Below, piece by piece: positions 1 to 7,198 of a DNA stretch of 64,000 nt. Both the position numbers and the translations under genes were made by a program. Below the pieces are notes generated by a model. That model saw only the letters and a list, made by a program, of their open reading frames with translations. It was not told the DNA's origin and searched no databases. The stretch spans positions 496,001 through 560,000 of the forward strand of contig NZ_CP018097.1 of the NCBI RefSeq assembly GCF_001886695.1, written 5' to 3'. The stretch's first letter is position 1; each line of letters begins with the position of its first letter. Origin of the DNA: Aurantiacibacter gangjinensis (GTDB lineage: Bacteria > Pseudomonadota > Alphaproteobacteria > Sphingomonadales > Sphingomonadaceae).

Positions 1-1
1 C

Positions 2-457
2 GATGATCGCATGCGGGTGGACGATGCCATGTACCGCGGCAGTGACGCGCAAGGCCGGCCCTTCTCGCTCGTTGCGGGCGAAGCCGTGCAGCGGAGCAAC
101 ACCGTGCCGCTGGTGGAAATGCAGGAATTGACCGCGCGCATCGTGCTGAGCGGCGGGCCTGCCGTGCTCAGCGCGCCGCAGGGCACCTACGCCATCGACG
201 AGGAGCAGATCGGCATACCCGGTATGCTGCAATTCACCGCCGCCGACGGTTACGAAATCGCCGCGCGCAACGTCACCGTGGACCTCCCCAGCCAGACATT
301 GCTGGGCAATGGCCGCATCAGTGGCGTGATCCCGGCTGGCGTGTTCTCCGCCAATTCGATCCGCGCCGATCTGGAAAACCGCACCATTGCCCTCGTCGGC
401 AATGCACGTCTCACCATGACGCCGGGCCGCCTGCAACTGCCTGCGGAAATGCGCTGA
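2..457 (+). CDS. lptC: LptC, LPS-export periplasmic protein (C-terminal part, gene cut by window start)
   Basis: The frame is open from the first bases, so only the last ~151 residues are present and the N-terminal membrane anchor lies outside the window. What remains is the beta-jellyroll (OstA/LptC fold) repeat pattern, with stretches such as APQGTYAID and NGRISGVIPAGVFSANS that match LptC. LptC is held in the inner membrane and passes LPS from LptBFG to LptA. The gene is followed after 28 bases by lptA, the usual alphaproteobacterial order. The call rests on fold-like pattern plus this neighbour. Confidence 0.8.
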   Translation, partial: DDRMRVDDAMYRGSDAQGRPFSLVAGEAVQRSNTVPLVEMQELTARIVLSGGPAVLSAPQGTYAIDEEQIGIPGMLQFTAADGYEIAARNVTVDLPSQTLLGNGRISGVIPAGVFSANSIRADLENRTIALVGNARLTMTPGRLQLPAEMR

Positions 458-485
458 GAACAATGCCATGACAAAAGAGGCCGAT

Positions 486-1043
486 ATGACTGTTCCTGCC
501 CGCCAATCTTCGCTGAAGGCTCTCGCCACGCGCGGGCTGGTTGGCGGCCTCATCGCCGGTGGCCTTGCGTCGCTGGCTTTCGGCTCGGTCGCAGGCGCGC
601 AGTCGATTGCCGGGTTCAATTCGAACCAGCCCGTGAATTACGCCGCCGATCGGATCGAATTGCAAGACCGGCAGAACCGCGTCGTACTGTCGGGCGATGT
701 CGTGATCGACCAGGGCGATTTGCGTATGACCGCAGGCCGCACGACCGTCGCCTATACCGATAGCGGCACGCTGCGCATCCAGCGCATCGATGCGACGGGC
801 GGCGTAACGGTCACCCGCGGGAACGAGCGGGCGAGTGGGGATACCGCCGTCTACGATTTCAATCGCCGCGTGATCGTGCTGTCGGGCGGAGTGGCGCTGC
901 GCCGTGGCTCCGACACACTGGATGGCGGGCGACTGACCATCGATCTCAATTCGGGCTTGTCCAGCGTCGATGGGCGCGGCTCGCGCGCGGGCGAGAATTC
1001 GGGCCGCGTGTCGGGCACCTTCGCCGTGCCGCAGGGCGACTGA
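486..1043 (+). CDS. lptA: LptA, periplasmic LPS-transport protein
   Basis: This 185-residue protein has an N-terminal signal sequence (hydrophobic stretch followed by AGAQS) and an OstA-type core: NYAADRIELQDRQNRVVLSG, then GDLRMTAGR and DTAVYDFNRRVIVLSGGV. LptA forms the periplasmic bridge for LPS between LptC and LptD. I chose the ATG at 486 because AAGAGG lies 5 bases upstream; an in-frame ATG at 468 has no such site. lptB, which often follows lptA in this class, is absent: the next gene is convergent. Confidence 0.88.
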   Translation: MTVPARQSSLKALATRGLVGGLIAGGLASLAFGSVAGAQSIAGFNSNQPVNYAADRIELQDRQNRVVLSGDVVIDQGDLRMTAGRTTVAYTDSGTLRIQRIDATGGVTVTRGNERASGDTAVYDFNRRVIVLSGGVALRRGSDTLDGGRLTIDLNSGLSSVDGRGSRAGENSGRVSGTFAVPQGD

Positions 1044-1052
1044 GCGAAAGCG

Positions 1053-1763
1053 TTAGGCGGGGCAGTCGCCCGGCCAGAACCGCGCCGCGGCAGCCTCTTC
1101 GCCATCCCGGCGATACTGCTCCGCCAAGGCCCGTAGCTGTCCGCACGGCAGATCGGCATCGAGTTCCAAAGCCTGCTGCATTACGTCGGCGAACAGGTCC
1201 GGCGTGACCGCCGCTGCGGCAAGGGGAATGGAATTTACCTGCCAGTGCCCGGCAGCCGCATAGCGCTCAGCCATGGCGCGGCGGCCGTCAGGTGTGCGCA
1301 CCAGCCGCCCGAAGAGGTCCAGCGCCTGCGGTTGCAGGTCGCCGGTCGCCAGAAGGGCCGCGACGCGCCCTGCCGCTGCCTCGACATCGCCCGATTGCAG
1401 AGCGCCTTCCCCGGCCGCCAGTTGCGCCAGCGGATCGCGCCAACCTCGCCGCGCCGCCTCTTCAAGCGCGGCGAGTGCCATGTCGCTATCGCCTGAAAGA
1501 TTGGCTGCGACAGCTAGCATGGACAAGCTCTCGGCAGGAATCGGACGCAGCCGGATCTGCTGGCGCGCGGCAGCCAGAGCAGCCTCCGTCTCACCTGCCA
1601 GCACCGCCTGCTCTACCCGCAGACCCGATGCATTGGCTGCAAACGCATCGGGAATTGTCGAAGCCAAATGTGGCTCGCTGCGCGATGCGCGGTCGAGCTG
1701 CGCCATGGTGAGCGCGCACGCCAGAACTATTAGCGATGCGATAAAAGCTATGCGTGCCATCAT
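1053..1763 (-). CDS. Membrane-anchored TPR-like protein next to an O-antigen ligase
   Basis: 236 residues. An N-terminal hydrophobic anchor (about residues 3-20, ARIAFIASLIVLACALTMA) is followed by alanine-rich paired helices of the tetratricopeptide type (EAALAAARQQIRLRPIPAESLSMLAVAANLSGD and similar). TPR domains bind proteins; no enzyme motif is visible. The ATG at 1763 overlaps the stop of the upstream polymerase/ligase gene by 4 bases (ATGA), so the two are translationally coupled and the protein probably works with that membrane enzyme, for instance in chain-length control. Its role is inferred from context only. Confidence 0.65.
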   Translation of the reverse strand: MMARIAFIASLIVLACALTMAQLDRASRSEPHLASTIPDAFAANASGLRVEQAVLAGETEAALAAARQQIRLRPIPAESLSMLAVAANLSGDSDMALAALEEAARRGWRDPLAQLAAGEGALQSGDVEAAAGRVAALLATGDLQPQALDLFGRLVRTPDGRRAMAERYAAAGHWQVNSIPLAAAAVTPDLFADVMQQALELDADLPCGQLRALAEQYRRDGEEAAAARFWPGDCPA

Positions 1764-3124
1764 ACCGCCTCCTCCCGCGAGGCGGTCAGCAGCATCAGCG
1801 CCAAGATCGCCGAAATGCACAGCAGCGTTTGCGCGCGTAGCGGATAATCGAGGAGGGATTGCGCAGCGATACAGGCGATCCCGAGGGCAGCAGCGAAGCC
1901 TTGCCATTCGCGCTTTCGCAATGCCGCAATAGTTGCCCAAACCAGCCAGAGCAGAGCCAACGCCAATCCCGGCACACCGGCCTCCAGCGCCAGCTCCAGA
2001 TAGTCGTTATGCGCTCTGCCGGCACGCCGCTGGCTGACATATTCGAGCGACTCGGTAACCTGGAAAGTATCGTTGAACGCCCCCATGCCCGCGCCGACCG
2101 GAGCGAACTGGCCTGCAGCAAAGGCGGTATCCTCCCACATCTCCAGCCGGTCGGTCTGGACCACGCCGAACCGGTCGAGAGCATCCGCCACGCGCCCGCC
2201 TGTCATCGCCGATGCGGCGAGTGCGATAGCGAGGAGGCCGGCCACTCCTGACGCAGCGATCCACGGCTTGCCAAATCGCGCTGAAGACTCATCATCGGAG
2301 GACCTCGCTCGCACGATAGCCCGAATTGCGATGACCGCCAGAACGACTCCGAGAAGCACCATTCCGCTGCGCGATTGCGTGAGCACGCTCCCGAAAACAA
2401 GCATCGCACACGCAGCCGCGGTCATGAGGCGCCCCGGGCCGGTTCGCGCAACAGGCAAAGCTGCCAGCATCACGAGCGCAAGCACGAAAAACAGGGCGGT
2501 GCTGTTGCGGTTGGCAAAGGTCCCGTAAAGCACTGAGCGATCGATCTGGTCATCGAAGAGAATTCCGGCGCTAGTTCCGCTCGCCAGTTGGACTGCGCCC
2601 AGCAAAACCGCTCCGAGAGCACAGCCGATGATGCACCGCATGAGTGCGTAGCGTCCGCCAGTCGGCAATGTCGCGCCAACCGACAACACGGTCACTGGCA
2701 CTACCAGCGCCCCAAAGGCGATGAGCGTGCGCATGGGATCGAGGCTGAAAGGCATCCAGACATCCGCACCGATGCCGGCAATCGAAAGACTCGTGGCAAT
2801 CAGGTCTCTCCCGGGCAGTTCCTGCCACAAGACTGGCGGAAGCGAGACAAGCTGCAGCAGCGGAAGGGCAATGGTGGCCACGACGAGCCACAGCAAGGCT
2901 CGCGGCGCACTGGCAATGAAGCCGAAAACCCGCGCGCGATGGAGAGCCAAGATCGCAAGGGCCAGCAATTGTACGGCGAGATTTCGCAGCGGGTAGTTGC
3001 TGCCACCGCCGCCCAGCAGGACAGCTGTCACAATCAGCACTTGCAAGTGAAAGACAGGGCTCGTTACGCCCCAGCGCAAAGCACTGGCCCGGCCGGACAA
3101 GACGGCGTCAGAAACCAAGGTCAA
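1760..3124 (-). CDS. O-antigen ligase/polymerase family membrane protein (Wzy_C)
   Basis: 454 residues, with about ten or more hydrophobic segments and the Wzy_C/WaaL signature near the C-terminus (GMGAFNDTF, then RAGRAHNDYLELALEAGVPG). The family joins or polymerises polyprenol-linked glycans at the periplasmic face of the inner membrane. The start appears to be TTG at 3124; an ATG start would need a shorter protein. It is coupled to the downstream TPR gene. It is the first of two such proteins in the locus (the other ends at 21320), so one may be a polymerase and the other a ligase; sequence alone does not decide. Confidence 0.85.
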   Translation of the reverse strand: MTLVSDAVLSGRASALRWGVTSPVFHLQVLIVTAVLLGGGGSNYPLRNLAVQLLALAILALHRARVFGFIASAPRALLWLVVATIALPLLQLVSLPPVLWQELPGRDLIATSLSIAGIGADVWMPFSLDPMRTLIAFGALVVPVTVLSVGATLPTGGRYALMRCIIGCALGAVLLGAVQLASGTSAGILFDDQIDRSVLYGTFANRNSTALFFVLALVMLAALPVARTGPGRLMTAAACAMLVFGSVLTQSRSGMVLLGVVLAVIAIRAIVRARSSDDESSARFGKPWIAASGVAGLLAIALAASAMTGGRVADALDRFGVVQTDRLEMWEDTAFAAGQFAPVGAGMGAFNDTFQVTESLEYVSQRRAGRAHNDYLELALEAGVPGLALALLWLVWATIAALRKREWQGFAAALGIACIAAQSLLDYPLRAQTLLCISAILALMLLTASREEAV

Positions 3125-3170
3125 CGCCTTTGATGATCAGTCATGCGTCAGTCGTATATACGAGGCGCTA

Positions 3171-3482
3171 TCAGGTGCCGGGCGAAGCGAAGAAGTCGCC
3201 GTCCTCACCGTCTTCCAGAAGGATAACGAATAGAGCCATCACGCCAGCCGCGCCCAAGACCCACAGCCAGCCCCCGCCGCAGTCATCATCGCCATCGAAC
3301 TCGTCGATATCGAGGTCGTCTCGCTCGCATGCCTCGTCATCCTCATTGTCGAAGATCCCGGCAGGAGCCGCTGCAAGACCGGCCAGCGATACGCTCGCAT
3401 CGGCAGCCCGCGTGTTCGCTTGCGCCGATAGCGGAGCCAGCGCGAGTGAAAGCGCGGCAAATGCGGCAATAGGCGTTTTCAT
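3171..3482 (-). CDS. Small secreted or anchored acidic protein with a C-terminal membrane segment
   Basis: 103 residues: a signal peptide (KTPIAAFAALSLALAPLSAQA), a strongly acidic middle (DNEDDEACERDDLDIDEFDGDDD) and one hydrophobic segment (GGGWLWVLGAAGVMALFVILL) before a short acidic tail. Two cysteines flank the acidic run. I recognise no family. The acidic run could bind divalent cations at the membrane surface, but this is inference. It lies 46 bases upstream of the polymerase/ligase gene on the same strand and is likely co-transcribed with it. Confidence 0.6.
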   Translation of the reverse strand: MKTPIAAFAALSLALAPLSAQANTRAADASVSLAGLAAAPAGIFDNEDDEACERDDLDIDEFDGDDDCGGGWLWVLGAAGVMALFVILLEDGEDGDFFASPGT

Positions 3483-3587
3483 CGGGCGTCTCCTGAACAG
3501 GCGCGTGATTGCAGTGTACTGGAAAGCGGCAAAACGCGCAACGCGCTGTAAACCGAGGGAAGGACCAACGCGCTGACGGCCTTCCTG

Positions 3588-4049
3588 TTACTCGACAAGC
3601 GGCGCGTAGCCATCGATATCCCCTCCGACAACAACATGCTCGCCGTAAGTCAGCCAGGCATGTGCACCGAATGGCTTGCCGTCCCCCCGCTGTGCGCCGA
3701 TCACCAGCTGCGTGGCTATACCTTTTGCTGCCAGCCAGCGCTGCGCGGCCAGAGCCTGCACGAGGCAATCCGCCCTCCATGGCACGCGCGCTGCAACGCG
3801 CGGCATGGCGAATGCGACGCAGGACACCATCGCATGATCATCTGCGGCCGCTTGGTCATGCTGACGATGTGCCGCGGCGATGCGCCGGTTATCCGCCAGC
3901 ATCGTCGCCGGATTTCGCTGCTCGAAATGGTGGCGCGCGCGAGCCAGTTCCAGCGTAGCCCTGGCAACGAACGGGGCGATCCTAGCCAGACCTCCAGGCG
4001 AAAGCGCATAACTGTCGCTGCTGCGCAGGTGAAAGGGATCGCTATCCAT
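3588..4049 (-). CDS. Lasso peptide B2 protein: transglutaminase-like leader peptidase
   Basis: 153 residues, the usual length for a stand-alone B2 protein. The C-terminal half has the catalytic pattern: RADCLVQALAAQRWLAAKG (nucleophile Cys), then GAHAWLTYGEHVVVGGD (His of HAW and a following Asp). B2 cleaves the leader from the lasso precursor so that the cyclase can form the ring. A longer frame starts at 4136, but the ATG at 4049 gives the family length and leaves 113 bases of divergent control region before the oxygenase gene. Unlike the rest of the cluster it is on the minus strand. Confidence 0.85.
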   Translation of the reverse strand: MDSDPFHLRSSDSYALSPGGLARIAPFVARATLELARARHHFEQRNPATMLADNRRIAAAHRQHDQAAADDHAMVSCVAFAMPRVAARVPWRADCLVQALAAQRWLAAKGIATQLVIGAQRGDGKPFGAHAWLTYGEHVVVGGDIDGYAPLVE

Positions 4050-4162
4050 TGCGATACCTGCTGGCACGGATCGCGGCGAGTGCCAAGCATGGCCACAGCC
4101 CTTGAGGATTGGGCGTGCAGGTGTCACCCTAGCCATTCGCCATCCTTACAAGCTGATCTACG
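4050..4162. promoter_or_regulatory. Divergent intergenic region of the lasso cluster
   Basis: These 113 bases separate the B2 gene (minus) from the oxygenase gene (plus) and must hold the promoters for both arms unless transcription enters from outside. I can point to TTGAGG at 4102-4107 as a possible plus-strand -35, but no good -10 follows at the right spacing, and the ATG at 4163 has no strong Shine-Dalgarno sequence. The function comes from position, not from a clear motif. Confidence 0.45.
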
Positions 4163-5029
4163 ATGCAAACCGCCAATTTGTCCGAAAAACTGAAGGATCC
4201 AGCCTATCTGGACCGGCATCTCGTTGCTGCGACAATCGTCCGACAGCTTAGCGCGCTGGACTGGTACGATTCCCTGTTCCTGCGCCACTGGGTCGCCGCG
4301 CGCCGCTATCTCGCCATCGTCCGGCCAGACCGGCTGGCGCAGTTCGAAGACGGCTTCCTCGCCTTGAAACCGGCGGCGGGATTCGAGCCGATTATCCTTC
4401 GAGACATGCTGGGAGAAGCGCGCCGGAGCGAACTCGCGCAGATCGTGAGCGCCATGCCGCCGTCGCTTTTGGAAACACATGAACTGTCGAGCTTCGGTCG
4501 GTATGTCGTGCATGACCACCCGCCTTTCAGCGCCTTGCAGCAGGAATTGCTGCCACTGGTAAGCGATCATGCCGGGATGGCGCTGGAGGCAGGATACAAT
4601 TTCCTCAGCCTCTACGGAGCCGAAGGGCGCTGCCCGCCGCACATGGACCAGCCGATATCGATGTTCACACTCGATTATTGCATCGATCAGGATGGCGAGT
4701 GGCCGATCCACTTCAGCCAGATGGTCGAGTGGCCGGAACTGGGTAAGGACCAGGCTTTGGCGATACACGAGATTGCAAGCGACGAACGCCTGCAGTTCCA
4801 GTCCGTCACTCTCCAGCCTGACGATGCCGTGTTCTTCTGCGGAAGCTCGCAATGGCATTATCGCGATCCCAAACCGGCCAGCGGCCACTGCCACTTGCTG
4901 TTCTTCCACTATTTCCCAGAAGGCTGTGCAGACCTGGTGACACCGTCTTCCTGGCCGCGCCATTTCGACTTGCCCGAGCTGGAACCGCTGCTGGACCTGC
5001 TGGCCGAAACTGGCGCTGCGAGCGACTGA
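4163..5029 (+). CDS. Putative 2-oxoglutarate/Fe(II)-dependent oxygenase, lasso-cluster tailoring enzyme
   Basis: 288 residues. The C-terminal half has a cupin/2OG-oxygenase-like pattern: an HxD motif at His160-Met-Asp162 (in RCPPHMDQPIS), a strand-rich centre, and a distal histidine in GHCHLLFFHYFP (His242 or His244). Around it are DDAVFFCGSSQWHYRDP and PISMFTLDYCID. The first ~80 residues are helical and may bind peptide. Such enzymes hydroxylate side chains, and related oxygenases in other lasso clusters hydroxylate Asp. It opens the plus-strand operon and ends 9 bases before the cyclase. The family assignment is moderate; the lasso role comes from context. Confidence 0.62.
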   Translation: MQTANLSEKLKDPAYLDRHLVAATIVRQLSALDWYDSLFLRHWVAARRYLAIVRPDRLAQFEDGFLALKPAAGFEPIILRDMLGEARRSELAQIVSAMPPSLLETHELSSFGRYVVHDHPPFSALQQELLPLVSDHAGMALEAGYNFLSLYGAEGRCPPHMDQPISMFTLDYCIDQDGEWPIHFSQMVEWPELGKDQALAIHEIASDERLQFQSVTLQPDDAVFFCGSSQWHYRDPKPASGHCHLLFFHYFPEGCADLVTPSSWPRHFDLPELEPLLDLLAETGAASD

Positions 5030-5038
5030 CTGGCGCAA

Positions 5039-6943
5039 ATGAGCGGTATCGCAGCCATCTTCCATGCCGACGGCGCGCCGGCCGATATGGCGGCTCTGCG
5101 CCGCATGGTAGACGCTATGGCCTATCGCGGGCCGGACGGTAGCGAGATTGCCGAACACGGCTGCGCCGCGCTGGCCCACTTGGCACTGCATATCGACCCG
5201 GATGACAGGACGGTAAGCCAGCCAGTCGCATCGGCAGACGGGCGGCACCTTCTGGTGCTGGATGGCTTTCTCATCAACGGGCCGGAGCTGTGCCGCGATC
5301 TTGAAGAGCTGGGCGTCCCGCTTCGCGGCCGGTCCGATGCGGAAATCGTCGTGCAGGGCCTCGCAACCCGGGGCGAGGAAGCGGTCGAGCGGCTTGAGGG
5401 AGAGTTCGCCTTCGTCTGGGTCGATCTCGCCGAGCAGCGCGTGCTGTGTGCGCGCGATCATTATGGGCTGCGCCCACTCACCTATCATTGGGATGGCCCG
5501 CGGCTGATTGTGGCATCGGACGTTGCCGGCGTTCTGGCTGCGCTCGATCACACGCCACGGCCCAATCCGGGCTATCTCGCCGAGCATATCGCCAACGCCT
5601 GGTACACCCGCGACGAAACGCCGTGGGAAGGCGTCAAGAAGCTGGAACCGGCGCACGCCCTGACACTGGCGAGAGGCGATAGCAGCCCGGCTTTGCGCGA
5701 ATACTGGCGCGTGCCCACCCAGGTCGATATCCGCTATCGCAGCGATGCCGAATATGCCGAGCATTATCGCGCCATGCTTGACGAGGTCGTCCGGCGCTGC
5801 GCCACCAGCGATCAACCGGTAGCATTCGAAGTCAGTGGCGGGCTGGACTCATCCGCAGTCTTCGGCCTCGCCCATGCAGCCGCACAGCGCGGGGAACTGG
5901 CCGCGCCCGGCATGGCGGGTTATGCGTTAAAAGGCGTGCCGGGCGATCATTCGGACGAGCGCCGATATTATCGCGCCGTGTCGGAGCATACCGGTCGCAC
6001 GATCAACGAGATAGACCTGCCTGCCACTCCGCTGCCGGCCTTCATTGCACAGGGTATAGCCGACGGGACGCTATCCTTCCCGCCGAATACGGAAATGCTC
6101 GGCGCGCTCCTGGCAAACGCACGCAGCAATGGCAGCCGCATCTGCCTGACCGGCCAAGGCGGCGATATCTGGCTCGATGGATATGAGCGCCATTATGCAG
6201 AAAGCCTGCGCATCGGCGATTATTCCGGGCTTGGCATGGGTTGGAACGCCGACCGGCAATCGCGTGGCAGTGCAGCGGCGACGCTACGCCTCTTACGCTA
6301 CGGACTTTTGCCGCTGGCTCCGGAAGCGCTCAAGAAGGGAGCGCGCCGCCTGCGGCCGATCCGCCGCGACCCGCTTTCCGACCATCTATGGTTGTCCCCA
6401 CGCCTTCGCGAAATGCTGGAGAAGCGCAAGCGCCGCTTCGAGGCGCAATTCGATAAGATCCCGTACCCTGCCGCACGCAAGATGCGAAAAATGATGAATC
6501 CTCATGTCGGCCTGTCGCTCGAAATGCTGGACCTGCTCGCCGCGCGCCTCGGCATGGAGTACCGGCATCCGATGATGTCGCGCTGCTTCGTGGAGTTTGC
6601 TGCGCGCACGCCCGAGCACCTTCGCTTGCGCGGCACCACCCGGCGCTACCTGCACCGCGAGGCGATGCGCGATGTGCTGCCGGAACTGGTTCGCATCCGA
6701 CGCAGCAAGGCCATCTTCGATACGACCTTCCTGCGTCTGGAGCGCGACATGGAGACTTTCTGTCTTGATGCCGCCGGAAACGCGCCTTTCAGCGAGTGGA
6801 TCGATCGCGCTGAAATGACCGCTTTGTTCGATCAATGTCGCGGCGCAGCATTTGACGAACAGGCCATTTGGGAGCTATGGGGAGTATTCACCGCCGCAGC
6901 GTTTTCACAAGTCGTGCGGCGCGAAAGTTCCGCTGGAGATTAA
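5039..6943 (+). CDS. Lasso peptide cyclase (C protein), asparagine-synthetase homologue
   Basis: 634 residues, the normal length. The N-terminal glutaminase-like domain begins MSGIAAIFHADG, so the Cys2 nucleophile of true asparagine synthetases is replaced by Ser; YRGPDGSE and the RDHYGLRPL region are kept. The synthetase domain has the pyrophosphatase-type ATP loop SGGLDSS at residues 266-272 and LTGQGGDIWLDGY further on. Lasso cyclases adenylate an Asp/Glu side chain in the core and let the freed N-terminal amine attack it; they need no glutamine. The gene sits 4 bases upstream of the precursor ATG. With the B1, B2 and precursor genes alongside, housekeeping AsnB is unlikely. Confidence 0.9.
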   Translation: MSGIAAIFHADGAPADMAALRRMVDAMAYRGPDGSEIAEHGCAALAHLALHIDPDDRTVSQPVASADGRHLLVLDGFLINGPELCRDLEELGVPLRGRSDAEIVVQGLATRGEEAVERLEGEFAFVWVDLAEQRVLCARDHYGLRPLTYHWDGPRLIVASDVAGVLAALDHTPRPNPGYLAEHIANAWYTRDETPWEGVKKLEPAHALTLARGDSSPALREYWRVPTQVDIRYRSDAEYAEHYRAMLDEVVRRCATSDQPVAFEVSGGLDSSAVFGLAHAAAQRGELAAPGMAGYALKGVPGDHSDERRYYRAVSEHTGRTINEIDLPATPLPAFIAQGIADGTLSFPPNTEMLGALLANARSNGSRICLTGQGGDIWLDGYERHYAESLRIGDYSGLGMGWNADRQSRGSAAATLRLLRYGLLPLAPEALKKGARRLRPIRRDPLSDHLWLSPRLREMLEKRKRRFEAQFDKIPYPAARKMRKMMNPHVGLSLEMLDLLAARLGMEYRHPMMSRCFVEFAARTPEHLRLRGTTRRYLHREAMRDVLPELVRIRRSKAIFDTTFLRLERDMETFCLDAAGNAPFSEWIDRAEMTALFDQCRGAAFDEQAIWELWGVFTAAAFSQVVRRESSAGD

Positions 6944-6947
6944 GGCC

Positions 6948-7079
6948 ATGCAGATCAAGGATCACAAGAAGAAGCCGTATAAGCGGCCTGAACTGACTGT
7001 GTTCGGTAGCGTGCGCAATCTCACGGGCGGCAGCGCTGGTCGGATGAACGGCGACGGCGGATTCATGACGATGGTCTGA
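6948..7079 (+). CDS. Lasso peptide precursor (43 residues)
   Basis: The ATG at 6948 follows the cyclase stop by 4 bases, with GGAG at 6935-6938 (9-base spacing). The leader has the lasso pattern Y11-x2-P14-x-L16-x3-G20-x5-T26: YKRPELTVFGSVRNLTG. Thr at the penultimate leader position places cleavage after Gly27, giving the core GSAGRMNGDGGFMTMV. The only acidic residue in the core is Asp9, so the predicted macrolactam is Gly1-Asp9 (9-residue ring, 7-residue tail). The core has one Arg (5), three Met (6, 13, 15), one Ser (2) and one Thr (14). A Rho-independent terminator follows at 7106. The gene is shorter than common gene-finder cut-offs. Confidence 0.88.
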   Translation: MQIKDHKKKPYKRPELTVFGSVRNLTGGSAGRMNGDGGFMTMV

Positions 7080-7105
7080 TCGCGAAGAGCCTTTGATAGT
7101 GTTTG

Positions 7106-7129
7106 AAGAGCGCCTTTTGGCGCTCTTTT
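7106..7129 (+). terminator. Rho-independent terminator after the lasso precursor
   Basis: A perfect 9-bp stem, AAGAGCGCC (7106-7114) and GGCGCTCTT (7119-7127), closes a TTTT loop; the T-rich run continues to 7129. It lies 27 bases past the precursor stop. Partial termination here would make precursor mRNA more abundant than the downstream tailoring-gene mRNA, a common arrangement in RiPP operons. Confidence 0.85.
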
Positions 7130-7198
7130 CGTCTCTATCGATGACTTTATCCGGCACAGACCTTGCGACAAGCGCCCGGTCGCAGCAGACAGCTTTTC

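Noticed and set aside
4124-5815. A 563-codon minus-strand frame across the oxygenase and cyclase genes
   Set aside because: It is antisense to two well-supported lasso genes and shows no recognisable domain; it would also overlap the divergent control region.
5039-6943. Housekeeping asparagine synthetase AsnB
   Set aside because: The Cys2 glutaminase nucleophile is replaced by Ser, and the gene is directly followed by a lasso precursor and flanked by B1 and B2 genes.
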